Below are positions 35,174-44,488 of a stretch of DNA of 64,000 bases, in pieces. The DNA is from Polaribacter sp. (GTDB lineage Bacteria > Bacteroidota > Bacteroidia > Flavobacteriales > Flavobacteriaceae): the NCBI GenBank assembly GCA_023254055.1, contig JALQYN010000041.1, positions 1 through 64,000 of the forward strand, given 5' to 3'. Position numbers and translations under genes: made by a program. A model generated the notes under the pieces. That model had not been told where the DNA came from. It saw nothing but the letters and a program-made list of their open reading frames with translations, and did no database searches. Position 1 is the stretch's first letter; every line of letters begins with the position of its first letter.

Positions 35174-36775
35174 TTAATTGTTACTTTCCAACTCCAATAC
35201 TTTTTGCAACATTTTGTCATCAGATTGGATTATTCTATAAAAACCATCATCCCCATATATTTGGCTAGCAATGGTTGCTTTTAAATAGTGTTTGATTGTT
35301 TTTTCTACTTTGCCTGAGGGCTGAAATTCTTTTGCATAACGCCTTCTAGAGTCTTTTAAGGTTGTATTTATGCTTTTTAAATAGGCATCATATGCATCAT
35401 CTATATTGTAATTCTTGATAAAATTGTCTAAAGAATTTGAAGAGAATTTTTTTCTGTTTACATCAACCAAATCAAACGCAAAATTCTGAATGGTATTGAA
35501 ATAGAAATTGTTTAAATAAGAGGTTGTGTCAATTGCAACAAAAACGTCTGGAACAATACCGCCACCGCCATAAACTAATTTGCCTTTTGGAGTGGTAAAC
35601 TTTAATGAGTCTACTACTTTGATGCTGTCTTTGTTGAGTAATTCTCCATTTTCAATTCTGTTATTGATATCTCTAGAATAACGTTTTCCTTTTCCTTTTT
35701 CGTATGGTTTCTGAATAGATCTGCCAGTTGGAGTATAATAACGTGCAATGGTTAAACGAACAGCAGAGCCATCTCCTAAATCTTTCTCTTCTTGCACCAA
35801 TCCTTTTCCGAAAGAACGTCTTCCAATTGTTGTTCCTCGGTCATTATCTTGTAATGCACCCGCAACAATTTCTGAAGCAGAAGCAGAGTTTTGATCTATT
35901 AAAATATACAATCCACCTTCTTCAAAAGTACCACGATTTGTTGCATACGATTTGTCTACATTTCCTTTATTGTCTTTTGTGAAAACAATTAATTTTCCGT
36001 CTTCTAAAAATTCATCAACAATTTTGTTTGCAATATCTACATATCCGCCGCCATTACCCCTAAGGTCTAACACCAAATCTGTCATGCCTTTTTCTTGCAA
36101 TTTTGTTAAGGCAGATTTAAATTCTCTATAGGTTGTTCTTGCAAAACGTTCTAGTTTAATATATCCAATAGAATCATTGATCATATAAGAAACATCCACA
36201 CTTTTAATAGCTACTTCTCCTCTTTTAATAGAAACTGTAAATGTAGAATCGTTTGTTTTTCTATATACCTGTAAATCTACATTTGTGTTTGGCTCTCCTT
36301 TTAAAAATTTAGGAATGGTATTGCTATTGTATTTTTTACCATACAAGGTGTCTGTATTTGCCATTAAAATTCGGTCTCCAGCTTTAATTCCGGCTTTTAT
36401 ACTCGGGCCGCCTTTTATAGTTTGAATTACGGTGATAGAATCTTTTATCATTCTAAACTGCACGCCAATTCCCACAAAATTTCCTTGCATATTTTCTGTA
36501 ATCTCTTGCAAATTTTCTTTTGGGATGTATACAGAATGCGGATCTAATTTTCCTAAAATTTGAGTAATTGCGCCATCTAATAAATTTTCTGTATCCACAC
36601 TATCTACATAATCTCTTTGGATGTAATCTATCAAGCGTTTTATTTTTACTTCATTTGAAGATTTTTTTGCAAAGAAGTTGTTATTAGTGTTTCCTCCATT
36701 GAAAAAACTTCCTATTAAAACGCCAAATACAATTGCAAAAGCAAAATATAATGGTAAATAATTTTTATTCTTCAT
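35174..36775 (-). CDS. S41 carboxyl-terminal processing peptidase
   Basis: CtpA/Prc-type serine protease of the envelope. The N-terminal signal anchor is YFAFAIVFGVLIGSFF (about 10-25). A PDZ domain (about 95-170) contains GNFVGIGVQFRM and GPSIKAGIKAGDRIL. The catalytic Ser is in DQNSASASEIVAGAL (about 293-307) and the Lys in RSFGKGLVQEE. The 533-aa length is typical of Bacteroidetes enzymes with a helical C-terminal extension. It overlaps the dCMP deaminase gene by 11 nt. Confidence 0.93.
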   Translation of the reverse strand: MKNKNYLPLYFAFAIVFGVLIGSFFNGGNTNNNFFAKKSSNEVKIKRLIDYIQRDYVDSVDTENLLDGAITQILGKLDPHSVYIPKENLQEITENMQGNFVGIGVQFRMIKDSITVIQTIKGGPSIKAGIKAGDRILMANTDTLYGKKYNSNTIPKFLKGEPNTNVDLQVYRKTNDSTFTVSIKRGEVAIKSVDVSYMINDSIGYIKLERFARTTYREFKSALTKLQEKGMTDLVLDLRGNGGGYVDIANKIVDEFLEDGKLIVFTKDNKGNVDKSYATNRGTFEEGGLYILIDQNSASASEIVAGALQDNDRGTTIGRRSFGKGLVQEEKDLGDGSAVRLTIARYYTPTGRSIQKPYEKGKGKRYSRDINNRIENGELLNKDSIKVVDSLKFTTPKGKLVYGGGGIVPDVFVAIDTTSYLNNFYFNTIQNFAFDLVDVNRKKFSSNSLDNFIKNYNIDDAYDAYLKSINTTLKDSRRRYAKEFQPSGKVEKTIKHYLKATIASQIYGDDGFYRIIQSDDKMLQKVLELESNN

Positions 36776-37190
36776 TTGTTAAATACATTAATTCTACGCC
36801 TGCTTTTTTTAAGAATCTCAACCCTGCATCATCCTTGTAAGCATTTGCATATACAACTCTTTTTATACCCGCTTGATGTATTAATTTGCTACACTCTTTA
36901 CATGGAGACATGGTAATATACAATGTTGCATTTTTACATGATTGTGTTGATGAAGCTACTTTTAAAATGGCATTAGCTTCAGCATGTAGCACATACCATT
37001 TGGTGTAATTTTCTTCATCTTCGCAAAAATTTTCAAAACCTGTAGGGGTGCCATTAAATCCGTCAGAAATAATCATGCGGTCTTTTACAATTAAAGCACC
37101 AACTTTTCTGCGTTCGCAGTGTGATAGTTTTGCCCATTCTTGAGCCATTTTTATATAAGCAGTATCGTATTTAAGTTGCTTTTTATTCAT
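36765..37190 (-). CDS. dCMP deaminase family protein (ComEB-like)
   Basis: Zinc-dependent cytidine/deoxycytidylate deaminase that makes dUMP for thymidylate synthesis. HAEANAIL (about 69-76) gives the zinc His and proton-shuttle Glu; PCKECSKLIHQAG gives the two Cys ligands. The 141-aa length is typical. The first gene-end overlap with the S41 protease suggests coupling. It is cytoplasmic. Confidence 0.92.
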   Translation of the reverse strand: MNKKQLKYDTAYIKMAQEWAKLSHCERRKVGALIVKDRMIISDGFNGTPTGFENFCEDEENYTKWYVLHAEANAILKVASSTQSCKNATLYITMSPCKECSKLIHQAGIKRVVYANAYKDDAGLRFLKKAGVELMYLTNEE

Positions 37191-37233
37191 GTAGCTAAAG
37201 TAGTTTGTTTTCTAAAGTTGAAGCGTTAATTTT

Positions 37234-37815
37234 TTACCAAAAAACGCGTTCAATCATCATTGGGATCACAAAACCAATTACAATAGATGAGGTAACCATG
37301 ACCCAATCTCTTTTACTAACTTTAAAAATAGACTGCATTAAAGAACCAATAATTAAGATACCTAAGACAATAATTACTTGCGAAATTTCAATTCCTAAAG
37401 CAAATTCTATCAACGGCATTAACTTGTCTTCTTCGCGTCCAATCATCATTCTAAAATAATTAGAGAATCCTAAACCGTGTATCAATCCAAAAAATAACGC
37501 AAATATTAAATTGATGTTGTCTTTATTACTTGTTTTTCTTCCTAGGTTAAAAATGTTTACAACCCCAGTGATAAAAATGGTAACCGGAATTAAAAATTCT
37601 ACAATCTTTACATCAACTTTTAAAACGCCATATGCAGACAAGGCTAAGGTTAAACTATGACCAATGGTAAACAACGTAATTAACCACAACACTTTTTTTA
37701 GTTGATGAAATTCAAAGATAACAGCCAACACAATTAAAAAAAGGATATGGTCATAGGCTGTAAAATCCAACACGTGATTTAGTCCCATTTTTATATATAA
37801 AAGAAATTCGTCCAT
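37234..37815 (-). CDS. HupE/UreJ-like membrane protein
   Basis: A polytopic inner-membrane protein (193 aa, about six hydrophobic segments) of the HupE/UreJ_2 type. The family fingerprint is HVLDFTAYDHILFLIVLAVIF near the N-terminus, TIGHSLTLAL (about 66-75), and FGLIHGLGFSNYF (about 109-121), where His residues could bind nickel or cobalt. No hydrogenase or urease genes are nearby, so the metal role is a family-based guess. Confidence 0.85.
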   Translation of the reverse strand: MDEFLLYIKMGLNHVLDFTAYDHILFLIVLAVIFEFHQLKKVLWLITLFTIGHSLTLALSAYGVLKVDVKIVEFLIPVTIFITGVVNIFNLGRKTSNKDNINLIFALFFGLIHGLGFSNYFRMMIGREEDKLMPLIEFALGIEISQVIIVLGILIIGSLMQSIFKVSKRDWVMVTSSIVIGFVIPMMIERVFW

Positions 37816-37835
37816 TAAAAAAGTTTTTAGAAAAC

Positions 37836-37843
37836 CAAATATA
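37836..37843 (-). promoter_or_regulatory. Candidate -7 box for HupE-like gene
   Basis: TATATTTG on the minus strand, 20 nt before the ATG. Confidence 0.35.
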
Positions 37844-37887
37844 TAAAAAAGTTATGCTCAGTATTCTTTATCCTAAAATAATATTTC

Positions 37888-37895
37888 TACATTTG
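37888..37895 (+). promoter_or_regulatory. Candidate -7 box for the GH109-type gene
   Basis: TACATTTG, an exact TAnnTTTG match 44 nt before the ATG at 37940. Confidence 0.45.
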
Positions 37896-37939
37896 AAATG
37901 AAACAAAAATAAATCAACTAATAAATTAATAGAACTAAC

Positions 37940-39298
37940 ATGAGCTCAAGAAGAGATTTTATAAAAAAATCAGCCATTATAGGAACCGGAATCGCAATGT
38001 CGCCAAGTTTATCTTTTGGTGCAAATGATCCGTATAAAGACAAAAAAATAAAAGTAGGTTTGATTGGAGTTGGTCTAAGAGGTACCAATCACTTAAATAA
38101 TGTATTGTTAAGAGATGATGTTTTGGTTACTGCTATTTGTGATGTTGATTCAAGAAGAATTGCAATTGCTTTAGATAGAATTGAAAAAGCAGGAGAAAAG
38201 AAACCTAAAGTTTTTGGTAAAAACGAGCTTGATTATAAAAATTTATTAGAAGAAGATGATGTTGAAGCAGTAATTATTGCAACACCATGGCTGTGGCATA
38301 CACGTATGGCAAAAGATGCTATGTTAGCTGATGTATATGCCGGATTGGAAGTATCTGCGGCAAATACCATGGAAGAATGTTGGGATTTGGTAAATACACA
38401 TGAAGAAACAGGAACGCATATGATGATTCTTGAAAATGTAAATTACCGTAGAGATGTATTGGCTGTTTTAAATATGGTAAAACAAAATGTGTTTGGAGAG
38501 CTGTTGCATTTTAGATGTGGATATCAGCACGATTTGCGTTTTGTAAAATTTAATGACGGAAAAACGGCTTACGGAAAAGGTGTGGAGTTTGGAGAAAAAG
38601 GAATTTCTGAATCTGCATGGAGAACAGAACATTCGTTGTTAAGAAATGCAGATGTATATCCTACACACGGAGTTGGACCTGTTGCAACGATGTGTAATGT
38701 AAATAGAGGAAACAGATTTATGTCTTTAACTTCTCATGCAACAAAAGCAAGAGGTTTGCACAAATACATTGTTGATAATGGAGGTGAAGAGCATCCAAAT
38801 GCTAAATTAAAATGGAAACAAGGAGATATTATTACATCAACTATTGAAACAACAAATGGAGAAACCATTATTGTTACACATGATTGTAATTCGCCAAGAC
38901 CTTATTCTTTAGGTTTTAGAGTACAAGGAACAGAAGGCCTTTGGGAAAAAGACGGGGACAGAATGTATATTGAAGGAAAATCAAAACCACATCGTTGGGA
39001 TCCTTCTAAAGAATGGTTAGACAAATATGACCATCCACTTTGGAAAAAATATGGAGAACACGCACAAGGTGCTGGTCATGGCGGAATGGATTTCTTTGTA
39101 ATCAATGCTTTTATAGAATCTGCAAAGCGAAATATTGCTCCGCCTTTAGATGCTTATGATGCTGCTGCTTGGAGCGCTATTACACCGCTTTCTGAAGCCT
39201 CAATAGCAAACAATGGAGAACCACAAGATTTTCCGGATTTTACAAGAGGAATGTGGTTAAAACGCAAACCGTATCATTGGATGAAAGACACGTATTAA
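37940..39298 (+). CDS. Gfo/Idh/MocA-fold protein, GH109-like, Tat-exported
   Basis: The N-terminus SSRRDFIKKSAIIGTGIAMS is a twin-arginine signal, so the folded NAD-bound enzyme is exported. The Rossmann motif VGLIGVGLRGTNHL (about 35-48) is followed by ENVNYRRDVLAVLNMVKQNV and the YPTHGVGPVATMCNVNRGNR block, which match the GH109 alpha-N-acetylgalactosaminidase group rather than plain inositol or glucose-fructose dehydrogenases. The 452-aa length fits. The substrate is unproven. It stands as a single gene, ending at a strong bidirectional terminator. Confidence 0.88.
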   Translation: MSSRRDFIKKSAIIGTGIAMSPSLSFGANDPYKDKKIKVGLIGVGLRGTNHLNNVLLRDDVLVTAICDVDSRRIAIALDRIEKAGEKKPKVFGKNELDYKNLLEEDDVEAVIIATPWLWHTRMAKDAMLADVYAGLEVSAANTMEECWDLVNTHEETGTHMMILENVNYRRDVLAVLNMVKQNVFGELLHFRCGYQHDLRFVKFNDGKTAYGKGVEFGEKGISESAWRTEHSLLRNADVYPTHGVGPVATMCNVNRGNRFMSLTSHATKARGLHKYIVDNGGEEHPNAKLKWKQGDIITSTIETTNGETIIVTHDCNSPRPYSLGFRVQGTEGLWEKDGDRMYIEGKSKPHRWDPSKEWLDKYDHPLWKKYGEHAQGAGHGGMDFFVINAFIESAKRNIAPPLDAYDAAAWSAITPLSEASIANNGEPQDFPDFTRGMWLKRKPYHWMKDTY

Positions 39299-39303
39299 AA
39301 ACA

Positions 39304-39330
39304 AAAACCTCAACAAATCGTTGAGGTTTT
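39304..39330. terminator. Bidirectional terminator after the GH109-type gene and metC-like gene
   Basis: AAAACCTCAAC-AAATC-GTTGAGGTTTT has 11-bp perfect arms followed by a T-tract on the plus strand. A-rich sequence precedes it for the minus direction. Confidence 0.85.
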
Positions 39331-39334
39331 TTTA

Positions 39335-40510
39335 TTAAATTTTATCTAAACTTTGTGCCAAATCAGCAATGAGATCTTCTGCAGCTTCCAGTCCAACAGA
39401 AATTCTCATATCGCCGAGACTAATTCCCAACCCTTCAAACTGTGCTGCGTTGAGTTCTTTTAAATAACTAATTGCAGGAGCATAAATCAAACTTTCATGT
39501 CCACCCCAACTTACACCAATTTGAAACAATTCTAATCCGTTGAAAAAGGTTTTTACCTTTTCTAATTCGGTTGTTTTTAGCTGAAAACTCATCAAACCGG
39601 TAGTTCCAGACATTTGTTGTTTCGCTAATTCGTATTGTGGAAAAGATTTCAATCCAGGAAAGTTAACTTTTGCAATTTTTGGATGCTTTTCTAAAAAATC
39701 AGCTACTGCTAAGCCGCTTTTTTGATGCTGGTCCATTCTAATTTTTAGCGTTCTCAAACTTCGGAGCAACAACCATGCTTCAAAAGGAGCAATTTTAGCC
39801 CCAAAGAGTTCAAACTCTTTTGTAAACAAAATTTCCATATCTGATTTAGCACCAACAACAAGTCCGGCAACCACATCACTATGACCACCAATGTATTTTG
39901 AACAAGAATGAATTTCAAAATCAATTCCGAGTTTTAAAGGTTGTTGAAATAACGGAGACGCCCAAGTATTATCTATTGCTGTTTTTATGTTGTGCTTTTT
40001 TGCTAAGGTTGCAACCGCTTTTAAATCTTGTAAACTTAAAATAACAGAAGACGGACTTTCTAAATAAATGAGCGTAGTATTTGGTTGAATGGCTTTTTCA
40101 AATTCTGAAATATCTGTTCCAGAGATATAAGTAATTTCAATGCCAAATTTGGGTTTGAAATAGGATTGTAAAATGTTGTTTGCCGGACCATAAATGTTTT
40201 TTATGGTAACCACATGACTTCCTTTTTCTATACAAGAAAGCATCACTGCGCTCACTGCACCCATTCCAGAAGCAAATAGTTTTGCAGTATCTCCACCACA
40301 GATCATTGCTAATTTTTCTTCAACAATTTTTGCAGACGGATTGTTTCCTCTAGAGTAAATGTAATTGTTCGTTCTGTCGTCAAATGCCTTGTCAATATCA
40401 TCCCAATCTTTCATCGTGAATAATGAGTTTTGATAAATGGGAGGAACTACTGCTCCTTTGCTATGTGCTTTTTTTCCGTCGTGAGACAAAAAGGTTTCTA
40501 TATTTTTCAC
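39335..40510 (-). CDS. Cystathionine gamma-synthase/beta-lyase family PLP enzyme
   Basis: Cys/Met metabolism PLP-dependent transferase. The PLP Lys is in SCSKYIGGHSDVVAG (about 203-217), with LFASGMGAVSAVML and IDNTWASPLFQQPLKLG also matching. The 391-aa length fits. MetC (beta-lyase), MetB or a methionine gamma-lyase are all possible from motifs alone; beta-lyase seems most likely from the GISWGGHESL-like IGVSWGGHESL. The start codon is GTG (an in-frame upstream stop leaves no ATG). It lies 9 nt after nhaC. Confidence 0.85.
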   Translation of the reverse strand: MKNIETFLSHDGKKAHSKGAVVPPIYQNSLFTMKDWDDIDKAFDDRTNNYIYSRGNNPSAKIVEEKLAMICGGDTAKLFASGMGAVSAVMLSCIEKGSHVVTIKNIYGPANNILQSYFKPKFGIEITYISGTDISEFEKAIQPNTTLIYLESPSSVILSLQDLKAVATLAKKHNIKTAIDNTWASPLFQQPLKLGIDFEIHSCSKYIGGHSDVVAGLVVGAKSDMEILFTKEFELFGAKIAPFEAWLLLRSLRTLKIRMDQHQKSGLAVADFLEKHPKIAKVNFPGLKSFPQYELAKQQMSGTTGLMSFQLKTTELEKVKTFFNGLELFQIGVSWGGHESLIYAPAISYLKELNAAQFEGLGISLGDMRISVGLEAAEDLIADLAQSLDKI

Positions 40511-40519
40511 GTGTCTTAT

Positions 40520-41944
40520 TTATTTTTTCTTTTTATAAAAACATCCAATACCAGTTATAGCTAATAAAGGAGCAATAATTAAATTAATGATTGTGAGTAA
40601 TTGCCAATGCCAATAATCTGCAAAAGACACCCCTAATGTAGCAACTACATATAAACTTGATGCATGCCAAGGAATTAAGGTTTCTATCATGGTTCCATAA
40701 TCTTCTATGGATCTTGAAAGCACTTTTCTAGAGACTTTTAATTTATCATAAGCAGGTTTAAAAGCATCACCAATAATAAAACTTGTGGCACTTTGATTTG
40801 ATGTAAATGCATTTGTAAATGCAGTAGCCACTAAAGATGATAAAATTAATGTCCAACGTTTTCTAACCCTTTTAAATACAATATTTACAATGGTTGGCAT
40901 TGCTTTAACCATGTCTAAAATTCCGATAAAAATAAAGACCATGAATGTGAAAAAGATAGCTTCGTTTAATGCGTATAATCCACCTCGATTAAATAAAACG
41001 GTTACATTTTCTGGCACTACAGAAACCCAAGTTGCCATATCAACTTGAAACCCTTTTAATAAGGTTTGCACTAAATCTTGGAGTGAATACTCTTGAATGA
41101 ACAAGGCCAAAACACAAGCAGAAAAAGCGGAGAGTAACATTACAGGTACCGTTGGTTTTCTTTTTAAGGAACCCACTAACACAATTATTGGTGGAATAAT
41201 TAATAGGATATTAAAATCAAATAAACTTTGAATTGCAGTTAAGGTTTCTTCGGTTGCAAGCGCACTATTAACTTCTGCTGATACAGGGTATATAAAAGAC
41301 AAACTAAAAAATAGTATGGCTGCGATAATTGCAGAAGGAAAGGTAGTGTACATCATAGACTGAATATGATCATACAACGGAACATCTGTTGCTGCTGAAG
41401 CTAAATTGGTAGTATCGGAAAGTGGAGACATTTTATCGCCAAAATAGGCACCACCAACAATGGCACCAGCGGTAATCCCTAAGTCAACTCCAGCGATAGA
41501 AGCAATTCCAATAATTACAACACCAATGGTGCCAATTGAACCCCAAGAAGTTCCGGTTAATAAAGAGAATATGATGGGTACTACAAACCCTATTAAATAA
41601 ATATATTCTGGATTGATGAGTTTTATTCCGTAGTAAACTAACATCGGAATTGTGCCAGAAATAATCCAGCTTCCTATTAAAAGTCCAATAGAGAAAAAGA
41701 TAAGTATTACAGGAAAACCTTGTGCTATTTTTTTAACTACTGCATTTTGAATATCGTTCCATTTATACCCTAAAATCAATAACTCTGTTGCCGAAAAAAC
41801 GGCAGCTAGCAAAAAGATAATTTCTAACGGAAAAGGCTTCATTCCAAAATTATTTGGACCGATGACCAAACCAAATGATATAAGAATAAATAAAAACAAT
41901 AAGGGTATTAAAAGCTGGTATGTTTTAAGTGTTGTTGATTTCAA
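40520..41944 (-). CDS. nhaC: NhaC-type Na+/H+ antiporter
   Basis: An inner-membrane antiporter with about 11-12 hydrophobic segments over 474 aa. Family features include GTSWGSIGTIGVVIIGIA (about 130-147), GGAYFGDKMSPLSDTTNLAS (about 165-184) and late FTNAFTSNQSATSFIIGD. The start is TTG at 41944 (MKSTTLKTYQLL); no in-frame ATG lies upstream nearby. Sodium or malate/lactate exchange variants exist in the family, so the substrate is not certain. It is likely cotranscribed with the metC-like gene 9 nt downstream. Confidence 0.87.
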   Translation of the reverse strand: MKSTTLKTYQLLIPLLFLFILISFGLVIGPNNFGMKPFPLEIIFLLAAVFSATELLILGYKWNDIQNAVVKKIAQGFPVILIFFSIGLLIGSWIISGTIPMLVYYGIKLINPEYIYLIGFVVPIIFSLLTGTSWGSIGTIGVVIIGIASIAGVDLGITAGAIVGGAYFGDKMSPLSDTTNLASAATDVPLYDHIQSMMYTTFPSAIIAAILFFSLSFIYPVSAEVNSALATEETLTAIQSLFDFNILLIIPPIIVLVGSLKRKPTVPVMLLSAFSACVLALFIQEYSLQDLVQTLLKGFQVDMATWVSVVPENVTVLFNRGGLYALNEAIFFTFMVFIFIGILDMVKAMPTIVNIVFKRVRKRWTLILSSLVATAFTNAFTSNQSATSFIIGDAFKPAYDKLKVSRKVLSRSIEDYGTMIETLIPWHASSLYVVATLGVSFADYWHWQLLTIINLIIAPLLAITGIGCFYKKKK

Positions 41945-41981
41945 AAGTTTAATTCCTTTAGGATTAAGGAAGTAAATATAA

Positions 41982-42014
41982 TTGAAATAATTTTCTGAGA
42001 ATGAATTACATTTG
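41982..42014 (+). promoter_or_regulatory. Promoter for galK (-33 TTG, -7 TACATTTG)
   Basis: TTG at 41982 and TACATTTG at 42007-42014 with a 22-nt spacer form the most complete Bacteroidetes-type promoter seen in the window, 28 nt before the galK ATG. Confidence 0.55.
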
Positions 42015-42042
42015 TTTAATTCTTAAAATGAAGATTTCTTGA

Positions 42043-43197
42043 ATGAAAAACAAACAGTTAATAGAAAAAGTAGTTGCTGCTTTTTGTAATACACATCAAA
42101 AGAAACCAATTGTAATTTATTCTCCGGGTAGAATTAATTTGATAGGCGAGCATACAGATTATAATAATGGTTTTGTGTTTCCTGCTGCAATAAATAAAGG
42201 CATTGTTTCTGGAATTGAAAAAAGTAATTCAGAAAAATGTACAGTCTTTGCGATGGATGCGAACGAGTTACTTGAGTTTTCATTAGATAACATCAATCCC
42301 ATAAAAAATGGAGGTTGGAAAAATTATGTGTTAGGTGTTGTTGCAGAAATTCTTAAAACACATACTATTGAGCGTAATTTTAACATCGTTTTTTCTGGTA
42401 ATATTCCTGTTGGTGCAGGATTGTCTTCGTCAGCTGCATTAGAAAATAGTATTGTATTTGGTCTAAACACATTGTTTAATTTAGGATTGACAAAAGAAGA
42501 AATGATTTTTATTTCACAAAGAGCAGAGCATACTTTTGCGAATGTAAAATGCGGAATCATGGATCAATATGCAAGTATGTTTGGGCAAGAAAATGCGGCT
42601 ATCTTCTTAGATTGTAAAACATTAGAATCTACAATTTATCCGATTGATTTTAAAGACTATGAAATCTTATTGATCAACACAAATGTAAAGCACAGTTTAG
42701 ACGATAGTGCGTATAATAAGAGAAGGGCTGTTTGTGAAAAGATAGCTTTAATGCTCAATGTTTCATCATTAAGAGAAGTTACAGAAGCACAATTAGATCA
42801 GATTAAAAGTCAAGTTTCATCAGCAGATTTTGAAAAGGCATTGTATGTGATTCAGGAAAACAATAGAGTTTTAGAGGCTTCAAAAGCTTTACAAAAAAAC
42901 GAACTTAATGTTTTTGGTAATTTGTTATACGAATCTCATAGTGGATTGCAACACCAATACAAAGTGAGCTGTGAAGAATTGGATTTTTTAGTAGAAAAGG
43001 CAAAAGAAAACCCAAATGTTATCGGAGCAAGAATGATGGGTGGCGGTTTTGGTGGCTGTACCATTAACATTGTTAAAAAGAATGAATTAGTTGAATTTAG
43101 AAAGTCGATTACATTCGCATATTACAAGCAGTTTTTTCAACAATGTTCATTTTATAGCTTGAGGCTTTCTAAAGGAACTTGTGAGGTAAAAATCTAA
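42043..43197 (+). CDS. galK: Galactokinase
   Basis: GHMP kinase that phosphorylates galactose at C1. The galactokinase signature GRINLIGEHTDYNNGFVFP (about 29-47), the ATP loop PVGAGLSSSAALENS (about 122-136) and MMGGGFGGCTINIV (about 334-347) are all intact. The 384-aa length is typical. No galT, galE or galM is in the window, so it is an isolated Leloir gene with its own promoter and terminator. Confidence 0.95.
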   Translation: MKNKQLIEKVVAAFCNTHQKKPIVIYSPGRINLIGEHTDYNNGFVFPAAINKGIVSGIEKSNSEKCTVFAMDANELLEFSLDNINPIKNGGWKNYVLGVVAEILKTHTIERNFNIVFSGNIPVGAGLSSSAALENSIVFGLNTLFNLGLTKEEMIFISQRAEHTFANVKCGIMDQYASMFGQENAAIFLDCKTLESTIYPIDFKDYEILLINTNVKHSLDDSAYNKRRAVCEKIALMLNVSSLREVTEAQLDQIKSQVSSADFEKALYVIQENNRVLEASKALQKNELNVFGNLLYESHSGLQHQYKVSCEELDFLVEKAKENPNVIGARMMGGGFGGCTINIVKKNELVEFRKSITFAYYKQFFQQCSFYSLRLSKGTCEVKI

Positions 43198-43208
43198 AAT
43201 AATAAAAA

Positions 43209-43234
43209 AAAGCTAAGATAAAAATCTTAGCTTT
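43209..43234. terminator. Bidirectional terminator between galK and tRNA-Leu
   Basis: AAAGCTAAGAT-AAAA-ATCTTAGCTTT, 11-bp perfect stem with T-tract, lying 4 nt after the tRNA 3' end on the minus strand. Confidence 0.85.
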
Positions 43235-43237
43235 TTG

Positions 43238-43319
43238 TACTCGAGGTGGGAATCGAACCCACACTCCCGAAAGAACTGGATTTTGAATCCAGCGCGTCTA
43301 CCAATTCCGCCACTCGAGC
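43238..43319 (-). tRNA. tRNA-Leu (anticodon CAA)
   Basis: Minus-strand reading gives GCTCGAG...CTCGAGT as a 7-bp acceptor stem with A discriminator. The D-arm contains GGCGGAATTGGTAGACGCGC. The anticodon stem CTGGA/TCCAG holds loop TTCAAAA (anticodon CAA). A long type II variable arm and GTGGG-TTCGAAT-CCCAC T-arm follow. The length is 82 nt, and CCA is not encoded. The first acceptor pair is G-U. Confidence 0.93.
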
Positions 43320-43475
43320 ATTATAGAATCATGCAAAGAACGTAACTTTTCTTTAACGAGACTAAAATTGCCTTTTAAGTAACGACTTGTATAAGTAATA
43401 CTTAATTGGACTGCAAATTTAAAAAATAAATTTAGGATTAAAGCATAAAAAGCAACACAACTAACTAATTATTTT

Positions 43476-43483
43476 TATTTTTG
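43476..43483 (+). promoter_or_regulatory. Candidate -7 box for prs-rplY
   Basis: TATTTTTG, exact TAnnTTTG match 39 nt before the prs ATG. The preceding 43320-43475 stretch is AT-rich with no gene seen. Confidence 0.45.
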
Positions 43484-43522
43484 TACCAAACAACACACTA
43501 ACAATTAACAAAACCCATCTAA

Positions 43523-44464
43523 ATGCCTTCAAGTCAATTAAGTCCAAAGATTTTTGCATGTTCTCAAAGCTTAGAGTTAGCAGAAAAAATAGCCAAAGAA
43601 TATGGTGTAGAATTAGGTAAAGTAACCACAACTCATTTTAGTGATGGCGAATTTCAGCCAGCATTTGAAGAATCGATTCGTGGAAGAAGAATCTTTATCA
43701 TTGGTTCTACATTTCCTACGGCAGACAATTTAATGGAAATGCTATTAATGATTGACGCTGCAAAAAGAGCATCAGCTAGACACGTAACAGCTGTAATGCC
43801 TTATTTTGGCTGGGCAAGGCAAGACAGAAAAGACAAACCAAGAGTAGCAATTGGCGCGAAATTAGTAGCAAAACTACTTGAGGCTGCTGGAGCAACCAGA
43901 ATAATGACGATGGATTTACATGCAGATCAAATTCAAGGCTTTTTTGAAAAGCCAGTAGATCATTTATTTGCCTCAACCATCTTTTTACCTTACGTAAAAT
44001 CATTAGGCCTAGAAGATTTAACCATAGCTTCTCCAGACATGGGAGGTTCTAAAAGAGCTTATGCCTATTCTAAATATTTAGATTCTGATGTGGTTATTTG
44101 TTATAAACAGCGTAAAAAAGCCAATGTTATTTCTCATATGGAGTTGATTGGTGAAGTAACAGATAAGCATGTTATTTTAGTAGATGACATGATAGATACT
44201 GGAGGAACACTAGCAAAAGCAGCAGATTTAATGATGGAAAGAGGAGCAAAAAGTGTAAGGGCTATTTGTACACATCCTATACTTTCTGGATCCGCAGTAG
44301 AACGTATAGAAAATTCTAGTTTAATAGAGTTAATTGTGTCAGATACAATTCCTTTAAAAAGAGCAAGTTCTAAAATAAAAGTTGTATCTTGCGCCCCTTT
44401 ATTCGCAGATGTTATGCATAAAGTTCAAGACAATACTAGCATCAGCGGACAATTTTTAATGTAA
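43523..44464 (+). CDS. prs: Ribose-phosphate pyrophosphokinase
   Basis: Makes PRPP from ribose-5-phosphate and ATP for nucleotide, His and Trp synthesis. The divalent-metal/PRPP loop VILVDDMIDTGGTLAKAADL (about 217-236) and the PRPP synthase signature MTMDLHADQIQGFF (about 132-145) are visible, with PYFGWARQDRKDKPR at about 92-106. The 313-aa length is standard. It is followed 24 nt later by rplY, a linkage seen in many bacteria. Confidence 0.96.
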   Translation: MPSSQLSPKIFACSQSLELAEKIAKEYGVELGKVTTTHFSDGEFQPAFEESIRGRRIFIIGSTFPTADNLMEMLLMIDAAKRASARHVTAVMPYFGWARQDRKDKPRVAIGAKLVAKLLEAAGATRIMTMDLHADQIQGFFEKPVDHLFASTIFLPYVKSLGLEDLTIASPDMGGSKRAYAYSKYLDSDVVICYKQRKKANVISHMELIGEVTDKHVILVDDMIDTGGTLAKAADLMMERGAKSVRAICTHPILSGSAVERIENSSLIELIVSDTIPLKRASSKIKVVSCAPLFADVMHKVQDNTSISGQFLM

Positions 44465-44488
44465 ATCAATAATAATTAAATAAAAGTA

